Below, one piece after another: positions 46,572 to 54,499 of a stretch of 64,000 nucleotides of DNA. Under the pieces are notes generated by a model. The model saw nothing but the letters and a program-made list of their open reading frames with translations. It did not search any database and had not been told where the DNA came from. Source of the DNA: Burkholderia sp. NRF60-BP8 (lineage in GTDB: Bacteria > Pseudomonadota > Gammaproteobacteria > Burkholderiales > Burkholderiaceae); assembly GCF_001522585.2 (NCBI RefSeq), contig NZ_CP013373.1:3363376-3427375 (forward strand), in the 5' to 3' direction. How positions within the stretch are numbered: position 1 is the first letter of the stretch; the number at the start of each line of letters is the position of its first letter. The translations under genes and the position numbers were made by a program.

Positions 46572-48185
46572 TCACACGCTGAAGCGGTTCAGCGTATAGG
46601 CGCGATAGGCGGCGACGAACGCGTCGAACGATCCGGCCTCCTTCGCTTCGAGCCCGGCCTGCTCGGCCAGCGACTTCGCGGCGAGCGCCTGCTCGGTGCG
46701 CAGCGTCTCGGCCGACGGCGGATGCGCGCGGAAATGCGCGGCATGCGCTTCGCTCCGGGCGAGCGCGAACGCGAGGAACGACTGACCGTTCTCGCGCATC
46801 GTGCGCAGCACGCGCGCGGACGGCGTGCGCTCCGGATCGGCGAGCTTCTCGCGTTGCGCGGCAATCGCGCGCGCATGCTCGTCGCCACCGCGAATATCGT
46901 CGAGACGGCGGCCGACGATGTCGATATCGGCCATCAGCGCGTCTGCCCACGCCTGCAGCGCGACCGGCTGGCCGTCGCGCATCAGCGCGAGCCCCGGCTT
47001 GCGGCCATCCAGCGTCACGCTGCCGAAGTTCGCGTTCGCTTCCTTGTACGCGTCGCAGTCGAGCGGCGCGCTTTCGTCGAGCGCGCAGGCGAGCAGGAAC
47101 GCGTCGAGGAAGCGCGCGGTCTCCAGTGCGATGCCGGTCGGTTCGAACGGATCGATGTCGAGACAGCGCACTTCGATGTACTGCACGCCGCGCGACGCGA
47201 GCGCATGCAGCGGCCGCTCGCCCGAATACGTGACGCGCTTCGGCCGGATCGTCGAGTAGAACTCGTTCTCGATCTGCAGCACGTTCGTGTTGATCTGGAT
47301 CCACTCGCCGTCGCGATGCGTGCCGATCGCCTCGTACGCCGGATACGGCTCGCTGACGGCCTTCGACAGCGCGTCGAGATAGCCGGGCAGCGTGTTGTAG
47401 TCGACGTGCAGCGCGGCCTGGGCCGTCGTGTTCGAGTAGCCGAGATCGCTCATCCGCAGGCTGGTCGCATACGGCCGGTACAGCGTATCGGCGTCGAACG
47501 TATCGAGCGCGTGCGGCTTGCCGCGCAGGAACTTCGTGTCGAGCACGGGCGACGCGCCGAACAGGTACATCAGCAGCCAGCTGCGGCGGCGGAAGTTGCG
47601 GATCAGCGCGAGATAGCGTTCCGACTGGTAATCGACGAGCGTCGCCGTCGATCCTTCTTCCGCATGCAGGCGCCGCCACACTTCCTCGTGCAGCGAGTAG
47701 TTGTAGTGGATGCCGGCGATGCACTGCATCGTGCGGCCGTAGCGATACGCGAGGCCGCGCCGGTACACCGTCTTCAAACGGCCGATGTTCGACGTGCCGT
47801 AGTCGGCGATCGGGATCTGGTCGTCGGCCGGCAGCAGGCCGGGCATCGAGTCGCTCCACAGCATCTCGTCGCCGAGCGACGCATAGACGTAGCGATGCAG
47901 ATCGTCGAGGCGTTCGAGCGTGAGCGCGGCGTCGCGCTCCGCGGGCGTGATCAGTTCGATCAGCGCTTCGGAATAGTCGGTCGTCAGCGCCGGATGCGTG
48001 AGCGCCGAACCGAGCGCGCGCGGATGCGGCGTGAACGCGATCATCCCGTCGCGCGTCACGCGCAGGCTTTCCTTTTCGATGCCGCGCAGGCCGTCGGGCA
48101 GATGCTGCCGCGTCGGGCCCGAGCTCAGCGCGTCGAGGCGATTCAGCAGCAGTTCGGACTGGCGGTGAGTCATGGTGTTCGACAT
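46572..48185 (-). CDS. gshA: Glutamate-cysteine ligase
   Basis: 537 aa type-1 (gamma-proteobacterial-like) gamma-glutamylcysteine synthetase, first step of glutathione synthesis. Family stretches: RGIEKESLRV, LTTDYSEALIELITP, the metal/substrate region MQCIAGIHYNYS and SLRMSDLGYSN. The start at MSNTMTHRQ is followed closely by a second in-frame ATG; both are plausible. gshB is not in the window. Confidence 0.95.
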   Translation of the reverse strand: MSNTMTHRQSELLLNRLDALSSGPTRQHLPDGLRGIEKESLRVTRDGMIAFTPHPRALGSALTHPALTTDYSEALIELITPAERDAALTLERLDDLHRYVYASLGDEMLWSDSMPGLLPADDQIPIADYGTSNIGRLKTVYRRGLAYRYGRTMQCIAGIHYNYSLHEEVWRRLHAEEGSTATLVDYQSERYLALIRNFRRRSWLLMYLFGASPVLDTKFLRGKPHALDTFDADTLYRPYATSLRMSDLGYSNTTAQAALHVDYNTLPGYLDALSKAVSEPYPAYEAIGTHRDGEWIQINTNVLQIENEFYSTIRPKRVTYSGERPLHALASRGVQYIEVRCLDIDPFEPTGIALETARFLDAFLLACALDESAPLDCDAYKEANANFGSVTLDGRKPGLALMRDGQPVALQAWADALMADIDIVGRRLDDIRGGDEHARAIAAQREKLADPERTPSARVLRTMRENGQSFLAFALARSEAHAAHFRAHPPSAETLRTEQALAAKSLAEQAGLEAKEAGSFDAFVAAYRAYTLNRFSV

Positions 48186-48650
48186 GGAGACGCAAGTGCG
48201 TGACGGCCGCGCGCAGAACGCCGCGCGCGGCCGGCTGGATTGTTGGTCGCTTCGTTGGTAGCGGGCACTTTAACATCTCGCCGGAACCCGCGCTTGAGGT
48301 GGCCGCGGGCACGGCGCGCGGGCCTGAGCGGGCCGTCGGACGGGCCGGGCGCGGTCGTCCCGGCCGGTATCGCCGGTTCCGGACGACGCCGATCGGCACG
48401 CCGGCCGGCGCCATTCGTCGGACGGAACGCGAACGACGAACGGATGGCGACAGGTGCAACCTCGCCGCCGCATGGATCGCGAAACGACGCGTGTGCACGC
48501 ATCGCACGCGCGACGCCCGGCCGACGCCGGACGCGCGAACTCGCCATGACGCGCCGCGTCACGCCGGCGCTTGCCGCATGCCGGCGCCGTGTGCGCAACG
48601 GGTTGCAGCCCGGCCGCGTTGCGGTCGCGCCCGGTGGCGGGCCGCCGCGC
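48186..48650. other. Non-coding stretch between gshA and alkA
   Basis: 465 bp. It should hold the gshA promoter near 48186-48290. Open frames across it on both strands lack start-site or codon support, and I see no repeat or terminator. Confidence 0.5.
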
Positions 48651-49610
48651 TTACCCGCCGCGCGCGCCGCCCCCCCGGTCGGCCACTTCGTTCCACAGAT
48701 GCAGCGCCGCATACGCGCGCCACGGCCGCCAGCCTTCGGTGCGGCGCTTCTGGCTGGTGAGCCGGTCGAGCGCCGGGTCGCGCGCGGCGATCGACTGCAT
48801 CAGCACGAGATCGGATGCCGGCCACGCGTCCGGGTCGCGCCACGCGCGCATCGCGATGTATTCGACGGTCCACGGGCCGATGCCGGGCAGATCGAGCCAT
48901 GCGCTGCGCAGCGTCGCGAGATCGGCATGCGCGCGGTCGACCGGCACGTCGCCGGCCGCCACCGCGCGCGCCACGCCGGTCAGCGCCGCCACGCGCTTGC
49001 CGGGCATCCCGATCTTGTCGAGATCGCACGCGGCCAGCGCGTCGGGTGTCGGGAAACGCCACGCGGGCGCGCCGTCGTCTTCATGAATCACGCGTTCGCC
49101 GGCCCGTTCGACGAGCCGGCCGACGATCGTCGTCGCGGCCTTCACGCTCACCTGCTGGCCGACGATCGCGCGCACGGCCAGCTCGAACCCCGACCACGCG
49201 CCCGGCACGCGCAACCCCGGCGCGGCCTCGACGAGCGGCGCGAACCACGGATCGCGCGCGAGCCCGCCGCCGATCGCGGCCGGATCGGCGCCGAGATCGA
49301 ACATCGTCGCGACGCGTGCGGCGAATGCCTCGTCGACGTGACGCGCGAGCGCCCCTTCGACGGTCGCGATCAGGCAATGCTTGCGCGGGTGTTTCGCGAC
49401 GGTGAGCCGGCCGGCAATGCCGTGCAGATCGACGATGCGGCGATACACGCCGTCGGCGACCTGCTCGACGCCCGGAATCGCGCGCCCGCTGAAGAAGCGC
49501 AGCACGCGCGCCCAGTCGTACGGCGCCTTGTAGCGCAGCTCCATCTGCGCGGACGGCGGCACTGGGCCGCCGTCAGCAATGGATGTGATCGTTGTCGTCT
49601 CGATACTCAA
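48651..49610 (-). CDS. alkA: DNA-3-methyladenine glycosylase II (AlkA-like)
   Basis: About 319 aa (297 from the internal ATG at 49544). The N-terminal AlkA_N-type domain is followed by the helix-hairpin-helix glycosylase domain: FELAVRAIVGQQVSVKAA, split here as AIVGQQVSV, then the HhH-GPD motif LPGIGPWTVEYIAM with catalytic Asp in WPASDL. It excises alkylated purines. A TTG at 49610 overlaps the ada stop (TTGA) and has GGAGGG 8 nt upstream, so coupling with ada is likely; the ATG has no such site. Confidence 0.88.
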   Translation of the reverse strand: MSIETTTITSIADGGPVPPSAQMELRYKAPYDWARVLRFFSGRAIPGVEQVADGVYRRIVDLHGIAGRLTVAKHPRKHCLIATVEGALARHVDEAFAARVATMFDLGADPAAIGGGLARDPWFAPLVEAAPGLRVPGAWSGFELAVRAIVGQQVSVKAATTIVGRLVERAGERVIHEDDGAPAWRFPTPDALAACDLDKIGMPGKRVAALTGVARAVAAGDVPVDRAHADLATLRSAWLDLPGIGPWTVEYIAMRAWRDPDAWPASDLVLMQSIAARDPALDRLTSQKRRTEGWRPWRAYAALHLWNEVADRGGGARGG

Positions 49611-50701
49611 ACCGCACTGCCCTCCGTCTCGACTTCGGCTTCGTCGTTGTCGTGGATATGACGCGCCTCGGCCGCGAGCAGCGTCGCCTTGCGGCGCACG
49701 CCCCAGCGATAGCCGGCGAGCGCGCCGCCCTTTTGCACGACGCGGTGGCACGGGATCGCGAGCGCGACCGGATTCGACGCGCACGCGGACGCGACCGCCC
49801 GCACCGCGCGCGGCGAGCCGAGCGCCTCGGCGATCTCCGAATAGCTGCGCGTCTCGCCGTACGGGATATGCGTCAGCGCTTCCCACACGCGCTGCTGGAA
49901 CGCGGTCGGCGCGATGTCGAGCGGCAGGTCGAATGCATGCCGCGTGCCGTCGAGGTACGCGCGGATCTGCGTGACGAACGGCGCGAGCCGGGCCGGCGAT
50001 TCGATCAGTTCGGCCCGCGCGAACGCGTCCTTCAGCTCGCCGACGAGCGACGCCGCGTCGTCGCCGAACGCGATCCGGCAAATGCCCTGTTCGGTGGCGG
50101 CGACGAGCACCGTGCCGAGCGACGTCGACGCGGTCGCGTAGTCGATCCGCAGGCCCGCACCCTGGCGGCGGAAGGACGACGGCGCCATCCCCAACTCGCG
50201 CGGCACCGACGCATAGAGCCGCGACGGCGAGTTGAAACCCGCGTCGACGGCCGCCTGCGTGACCGGCTGCCCGCTTTGCAGCGCCTGCCGCAGCGCGGCG
50301 CCGCGCTGCGCGGCCTGGTACTGCCGCGGCGACACGCCGACCACGCGCTTGAAGAGCCGCTGCAGGTGGAACGGGCTCACGTGCACCGCGTCGCTCAACT
50401 GCTGCAGCGTGAGCCGCTCGGCGTGCGCGTCGAGCACCGCGCACGCGCGATTGACGATTTCCAGCTCGCGCGGCAGCCCTTCCGGCTGGCAACGCTTGCA
50501 GGGCCGGAAGCCGGCCGCGCGCGCGGCCGCCGGATCGGCGAAAAAGGACACGTTCTCGCGGCGCGGCTGGCGCGACGCGCAGGTCGGGCGGCAGAACACG
50601 CCGGTCGTGCTGACGGCATAGAAGAACGCGCCATCCGCATGCGGATCGCGTTCGGTCACGGCGGCCCAGCGGGCCTCGTCGGTCGGATAGGCGGTTTTCA
50701 T
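49607..50701 (-). CDS. ada: Bifunctional alkylation-repair regulator Ada
   Basis: 364 aa. The N-terminal Ada_Zn domain has Cys37, Cys41, Cys68 and Cys71 (GVFCRPTC, FRPCKRC); one Cys takes methyl groups from phosphotriesters. An AraC-type HTH lies at about 85-185. The C-terminal O6-alkylguanine transferase has PCHRVV with Cys318 as acceptor. Methylated Ada activates its own operon. Start at MKTAYPTDE, 5 nt after GAGG. The downstream gene is alkA, as in the E. coli adaptive response. Confidence 0.94.
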   Translation of the reverse strand: MKTAYPTDEARWAAVTERDPHADGAFFYAVSTTGVFCRPTCASRQPRRENVSFFADPAAARAAGFRPCKRCQPEGLPRELEIVNRACAVLDAHAERLTLQQLSDAVHVSPFHLQRLFKRVVGVSPRQYQAAQRGAALRQALQSGQPVTQAAVDAGFNSPSRLYASVPRELGMAPSSFRRQGAGLRIDYATASTSLGTVLVAATEQGICRIAFGDDAASLVGELKDAFARAELIESPARLAPFVTQIRAYLDGTRHAFDLPLDIAPTAFQQRVWEALTHIPYGETRSYSEIAEALGSPRAVRAVASACASNPVALAIPCHRVVQKGGALAGYRWGVRRKATLLAAEARHIHDNDEAEVETEGSAV

Positions 50702-50716
50702 CTGAACCTCGCACTC

Positions 50717-50743
50717 TCTAGTGTAGACGGTGCCTACTCTAGA
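50717..50743. promoter_or_regulatory. Palindrome upstream of ada
   Basis: TCTAGTGTAG (50717-50726) and CTACTCTAGA (50734-50743) form 10-bp arms with one mismatch and a 7-nt spacer, starting 16 nt before the ada start codon. Candidate Ada operator; it does not resemble the E. coli Ada box. Confidence 0.6.
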
Positions 50744-50940
50744 CATCGGCACATGCCGTCGCGCCCTGAATCTTGCTCTGTGATTCGTGCCGATGAATCG
50801 GGGCCGTATCGTTAAAAATAAATCCGACGAAACGCACGCGACGGCCGCTCCCGCGTGGCTTTCGTCATCGTCGCGTCATCATTTTGCTGCAGTGCGGATG
50901 CGACAAATCGTCGTCCTGACGTTTTTTTGCAATCGGAATA

Positions 50941-50969
50941 TTGCGTCGCACCATCGCCGTGTGTATAGT
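50941..50969 (+). promoter_or_regulatory. Sigma-70 promoter of candidate small RNA
   Basis: -35 TTGCGT (50941-50946), 17-bp spacer, -10 TATAGT (50964-50969). It points into the sequence that carries two anti-Shine-Dalgarno motifs and a terminator. Confidence 0.7.
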
Positions 50970-50974
50970 TGGAA

Positions 50975-51042
50975 CTGTCTCCTCCATGTCTCCTCCTGAT
51001 ATGGATTAAGCCCGTTCCGCTCTGCGTGAACGGGCTTTTTTT
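50975..51042 (+). ncRNA. Candidate small RNA with two UCUCCUCC motifs
   Basis: About 68 nt from the predicted start to the T-run. The 10-mer TGTCTCCTCC occurs twice (50976-50985 and 50987-50996), separated by one base. The second copy can be displayed in the loop of a small hairpin with arms TCCAT (50983-50987) and ATGGA (51001-51005). These motifs are complementary to GGAGGAG-type ribosome-binding sites. A terminator closes the transcript. No open frame of note lies inside. The existence of the RNA is inferred from promoter, motif and terminator order. Confidence 0.62.
51009..51042 (+). terminator. Rho-independent terminator of candidate small RNA
   Basis: 9-bp perfect stem AGCCCGTTC (51009-51017) / GAACGGGCT (51028-51036) with a 10-nt loop and a T7 run. 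No protein gene precedes it on the plus strand. Confidence 0.88.
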
Positions 51043-51131
51043 CGTCCGTCGATTGTGGCGCGGTCCGGCCGGCAGCGCAGGCGCGATGCGTCTACACTCG
51101 ATGCTCGTCGACTGCGAAGGAGTTCCCGCCC

Positions 51132-51545
51132 ATGAAGCCCACCATCCGCGGAATCGATCACATCGTGCTGCGCGTGACCGACATGGCGGCCATGACACGC
51201 TTTTACTGCGACGCCGTCGGTTGCCATGTGGAGAAGGAGCAGCCCGACCTGGGCCTCGTGCAGTTGCGCGCCGGCGATGCGCTGATCGACCTGCTGGCGG
51301 TCGGCGGCCCGATCGACCGCCCCGACAGCGGCCCGCCCGGCACCGGGCGCAACCTCGACCACCTGTGCCTGCGGGTCGAGCCGTTCGACCCCGACGCACT
51401 GATCGCCCATTTCGCCGCGCATGGCGCGCGGCCGGAAGCGCCGGCGCAACGCTACGGGGCCGGCGGCTACGGGCCGTCGATCTACCTGTTCGATCCAGAA
51501 GGGAACATGGTCGAATTCAAGGGGCCGCCGGCCGCACTCGGCTGA
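51132..51545 (+). CDS. VOC-superfamily (glyoxalase/dioxygenase-like) protein
   Basis: 137 aa with two beta-alpha-beta-beta-beta modules. Metal-ligand positions are visible: His in IDHIVLRV at the N-terminus, His in LDHLCLRV at about 77 and Glu in NMVEFKGP near the end. There is no signal peptide. The family includes glyoxalase I-like, fosfomycin-resistance-like and dioxygenase enzymes; the specific reaction cannot be assigned. Confidence 0.87.
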   Translation: MKPTIRGIDHIVLRVTDMAAMTRFYCDAVGCHVEKEQPDLGLVQLRAGDALIDLLAVGGPIDRPDSGPPGTGRNLDHLCLRVEPFDPDALIAHFAAHGARPEAPAQRYGAGGYGPSIYLFDPEGNMVEFKGPPAALG

Positions 51546-51566
51546 ACACGGCCGGCGCGCGGGCCG

Positions 51567-52121
51567 TCACGCGTCGGCGCGCGCCTTCAGCACCGTCCAC
51601 TCGACCGCGACTGGATCGTGATCGGCGCTCGAGATCCACGCGGCGCCGTCCTGCACCGTGCACTGAAGGCGCATCGTGCGCTCCGCGAGCCGCCCGAGCG
51701 CGGCCGCGACGCCGTCGGCGAGCGACAGCACCTGCACGTTGCGCAGCCGTTCGACCTTGCTGCGCACGCCCTGCCACCAGATATCCGATGTCTTGCCGCC
51801 GTAGGCGATCACCGTGACCTGCCCGGCACGGCCGGCCGCCTTCGAGATGCGCCGTTCGTCCGGCTGGCCGGCCTCGATCCATACGTCGATCGCGCCCGTC
51901 AGGTCCTTCTGCCACAGATCGGGCTCGTCGACGTCCGACAGCCCCTTGCAGAATTCGAGCCGCTCGTGCGCGAACAGCGCGAACGCGACGATGCGCACCA
52001 TCATCCGGTCGTCGGTTTCCGACGGATGGCGCGCCACCGTCAGCGCGTGATCGGCGTAGTAATGCCGATCCATGTCGGCGATTTGCAGTTCGGCTTTGTA
52101 GATCGTGGATTTCAGCGCCAT
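51567..52121 (-). CDS. yaeQ: YaeQ-family protein
   Basis: 184 aa single-domain YaeQ protein (PD-(D/E)XK-like fold). Family stretches are MALKSTIYKAELQIADMD at the start, ARHPSETDDRMMVR and DVWIEAGQPDE. The role is not settled; E. coli YaeQ was once proposed to compensate for RfaH loss. Start at MALKSTIY (52121); an upstream frame of 31 codons lacks similarity. It is convergent with the VOC gene. Confidence 0.9.
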   Translation of the reverse strand: MALKSTIYKAELQIADMDRHYYADHALTVARHPSETDDRMMVRIVAFALFAHERLEFCKGLSDVDEPDLWQKDLTGAIDVWIEAGQPDERRISKAAGRAGQVTVIAYGGKTSDIWWQGVRSKVERLRNVQVLSLADGVAAALGRLAERTMRLQCTVQDGAAWISSADHDPVAVEWTVLKARADA

Positions 52122-52310
52122 GCGGATGCGGCCCGGGCGGGCATTCGGTTCGGTCGGGCCGTGATGATACCGAATGCGTGCCGTCCGGCGTGCGGCATGC
52201 GCGATCCACAGCACAACGGCCCGGCATGGGCCGGGCCGTGTTCGATTCGCGCCGCCGGCCCGTCGGGCCGGCGCGCTCGCGCGTCCTGCGACGGCGCGGT
52301 GAGTGGACGG

Positions 52311-52658
52311 TTACTGCTTGACGAAGCGCGAATCGGTCCAGAGGCCTTGCTGGTCGCTGTTGTCGGCGCTGACGAACTGCACGTCGCCCTGGTCGACCGA
52401 TACCACGCGGAAGCGCTGGCCTTCCGGCACCGACAGGCAGCGGAAGTCGTCGAAGTACTGCTGCTTCGCCTGCGACTTGCCGTCGCGTTCGTGACTCAGT
52501 ACGGAGTCCAGATTGTCTTTCGACAGGCAGCCCCATGCGTTCTTCGTCAGCTGGATTTCCTGCTTCGGCTTGACGGCCGAATCGCCGCCGGCCTGGGCAA
52601 TCGACACAGCGCAAAATGCGCCGACAAGGGCAAAAAGGACACCGGTACGCTTGATCAT
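52311..52658 (-). CDS. Secreted protein of unknown function
   Basis: 115 aa. Signal peptide (MIKRTGVLFALVGAF, cleavage near AQA|GG at residue 23). The mature part of about 92 residues has two Cys (WGCLSKD and FRCLSVP) that could form one disulfide, and ends in Lys-Gln. I do not recognise a family. It is a single gene with a good signal peptide and codon use like its neighbours. Confidence 0.75.
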   Translation of the reverse strand: MIKRTGVLFALVGAFCAVSIAQAGGDSAVKPKQEIQLTKNAWGCLSKDNLDSVLSHERDGKSQAKQQYFDDFRCLSVPEGQRFRVVSVDQGDVQFVSADNSDQQGLWTDSRFVKQ

Positions 52659-53146
52659 GTTCTGTCTCCAGGCTTGCGGGCACCAGGCTGGGTTAGCTAT
52701 GTGTTTAAAGGTGATCGTGAACCCGCGTTTTTCACTTTAGAAGACCGGCAAACGATAGCAAGCACATTTGTTGTGCGACCGCAATAGCGGCGGATTGTCG
52801 CACCCCGTGCGCAGCCCGCTTTTGGCGCGACGCACGCGAGCGGCACGGGCTGGCGAACGCGGCCCCGGCCCGTGCCGCCGGGCGGAAAGCGTTACCGGGC
52901 AAGGCTTTCGGCAAAGTTACAGCGCGGCGATTGAACGGTTTGGATAATCCATTTCGCTATCCGGATCATTTTGATGCGTTGCACATAAAGTCGTCCGAAA
53001 CGATTCGACTTTACCGCAGCGCGGAATCGCATTTACCTGAAACAAGAAAAATGCCAGATATAAGCGAATCCGTATTTATCCGGAGTTCCCCACATCCGTT
53101 CGGCGCCTGCGAAGCCCGTCGCAAGCGCCTTTTACCCATGTGGTGT
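52659..53146. other. Long non-coding region with a low-GC core
   Basis: 488 bp between the secreted protein gene and speG (both minus). Bases 52921-53100 count to about 46% GC, against about 67% around them. A perfect inverted repeat TAAAGTCG (52986-52993) / CGACTTTA (53006-53013) with a 12-nt spacer lies inside. No supported gene; an open frame that starts here continues antisense to speG and is not convincing. Confidence 0.6.
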
Positions 53147-53704
53147 TTACCCTGCTTTATTCAGCCCGATTGGCTGACGCGCGAAATAGTCGTGCTGGAA
53201 GATGCACATCCGATAAGCGTTGTGATATGCGCCATTCCCGAAAAATTCTTCCTTCAATTCGGCCTCGTGCTGGAATCCGCATTTCTCGTACACATGGATC
53301 GCCGCCGCGTTCGACGTATCCACGATCAGGTAAAGCTTGCGCATGTTCAGCACCTTGAACGCGTACTCGACCGCGAGACGCGTCGCCTGGCCCGCGTAGC
53401 CGCGCCCCTGGCATTGCGGCGCGATGATGATCTGGAACTCGCCGCGACGGTGGATGTAGTCGAGCTCGATCAGCTCGACGAGGCCGACCAGTTCGTCTTG
53501 CCCATCGACCGCGACGAACCGGCGCTCGCGCTGGTCGTGCACGTGGCGGTCGTACAGTTGCGACAGTTCCGAGAAGGTTTCGTACGGCTCCTCGAACCAG
53601 TAGCGCATGATCTTCGCGTCGTTGTTCAGCTCGTGGACGAAGCGCAGGTCCTGGCGCTCCAGCGGTCGTAGCGCGAGCGTGTGGGTGTCGTTCTGGAGTT
53701 GCAT
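53147..53704 (-). CDS. speG: Spermidine N1-acetyltransferase
   Basis: 185 aa GNAT enzyme that acetylates spermidine and spermine to limit polyamine toxicity. Acceptor-site N-terminus [28 protein letters not shown], and the acetyl-CoA P-loop region [12 protein letters not shown]-terminal [13 protein letters not shown]. The start at 53704 is preferred because AGGA lies 7 nt upstream; the ATG at 53710 is too close to it. Confidence 0.93.
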   Translation of the reverse strand: MQLQNDTHTLALRPLERQDLRFVHELNNDAKIMRYWFEEPYETFSELSQLYDRHVHDQRERRFVAVDGQDELVGLVELIELDYIHRRGEFQIIIAPQCQGRGYAGQATRLAVEYAFKVLNMRKLYLIVDTSNAAAIHVYEKCGFQHEAELKEEFFGNGAYHNAYRMCIFQHDYFARQPIGLNKAG

Positions 53705-53854
53705 GTTCATGTCCTGTTCGATGCCGGCGCACGTGCGGAACGCCGGCGCGGCACGGCCGCGCCCGGCCCGTCTCGCACTGTAAGAAATTGAACGCGGGCG
53801 CAGTTCAGAGCCTAGAATGGGAGCAAGGGTTCCCGCCACCGCAAGGAGGCTATC

Positions 53855-54025
53855 GTGATCGAGCAAGTCATACTCGGCATTTTCCTCGTGCTCCCGCTGG
53901 TCATCGTGGCTGCGCTGTTTTCCGACGAACTCTGGCAGGAGCATCGCCGCCAGCATCCGCGCGACGAGAACGCACCGCACATCGACTGGAAGCATCCGTG
54001 GCGCCGCGTGCGACGCGGGCATTGA
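53855..54025 (+). CDS. Small single-span membrane protein (56 aa)
   Basis: Starts with GTG after a near-ideal AAGGAGG with 5-nt spacing. It encodes 56 aa: one hydrophobic helix (about residues 4-22, [18 protein letters not shown]) followed by an acidic then strongly His/Arg/Trp-rich tail ([20 protein letters not shown]). N-out/C-in cannot be decided. I do not recognise the family. It is divergent from speG and upstream of the DUF2795 gene. Confidence 0.7.
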   Translation: MIEQVILGIFLVLPLVIVAALFSDELWQEHRRQHPRDENAPHIDWKHPWRRVRRGH

Positions 54026-54141
54026 CGCCGATCCTCGTCGAACCGCAGCACGCGCCGGCCGGGCCATCCTGGGCCGGGTAGCATGCGGTGCACGATTCTT
54101 GCGCTTCGATCCGATTCCCGCCCAACCCGCGAGACACCGAC

Positions 54142-54390
54142 GTGAACGACAAGCCCGCCCTGCCTCCACACGATATCCCGAACGAAACGATCGACCTGCA
54201 GATCGCCGATGTGCTGGCGACTGTCCGCTATCCGGCGAACAAGGATGCGATCGTCGACGCCGCACGCGAGGCCGGCGCCAGCAACGACGTGCTGTCGATG
54301 CTCGACGGCCTGCCCGAACAGGATTACGCGGACGTCGACGCCGTCACGCGCTGCGTCGCCGGCAACTTCGGCCCGGGGCTCGGCATTTGA
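54142..54390 (+). CDS. DUF2795 protein
   Basis: 82 aa. The DUF2795 pattern is clear: an initial hydrophobic helix [19 protein letters not shown], then [20 protein letters not shown], which resembles a small helical fold built from YPA(N/D) and LP(E/D)xxY motifs. GTG start after GAGA. Function unknown. A gap of 109 bp precedes the GGDEF gene. Confidence 0.8.
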   Translation: MNDKPALPPHDIPNETIDLQIADVLATVRYPANKDAIVDAAREAGASNDVLSMLDGLPEQDYADVDAVTRCVAGNFGPGLGI

Positions 54391-54499
54391 GCGGATCCCA
54401 ATAACGAGATAGGATCGGACCGCGCCGGTCGTGCCGCGACCGGATGCATGCCGCTCGGCGCAAGATCGGGCGTTCGAGCACGCGTGTCCGGGGGACTCC

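Noticed and set aside
52931..53671. Plus-strand open frame that begins in the low-GC region and runs antisense to speG
   Set aside because: More than two thirds of it mirrors speG, there is no ribosome site, and the unique N-terminal part shows no recognisable domain.
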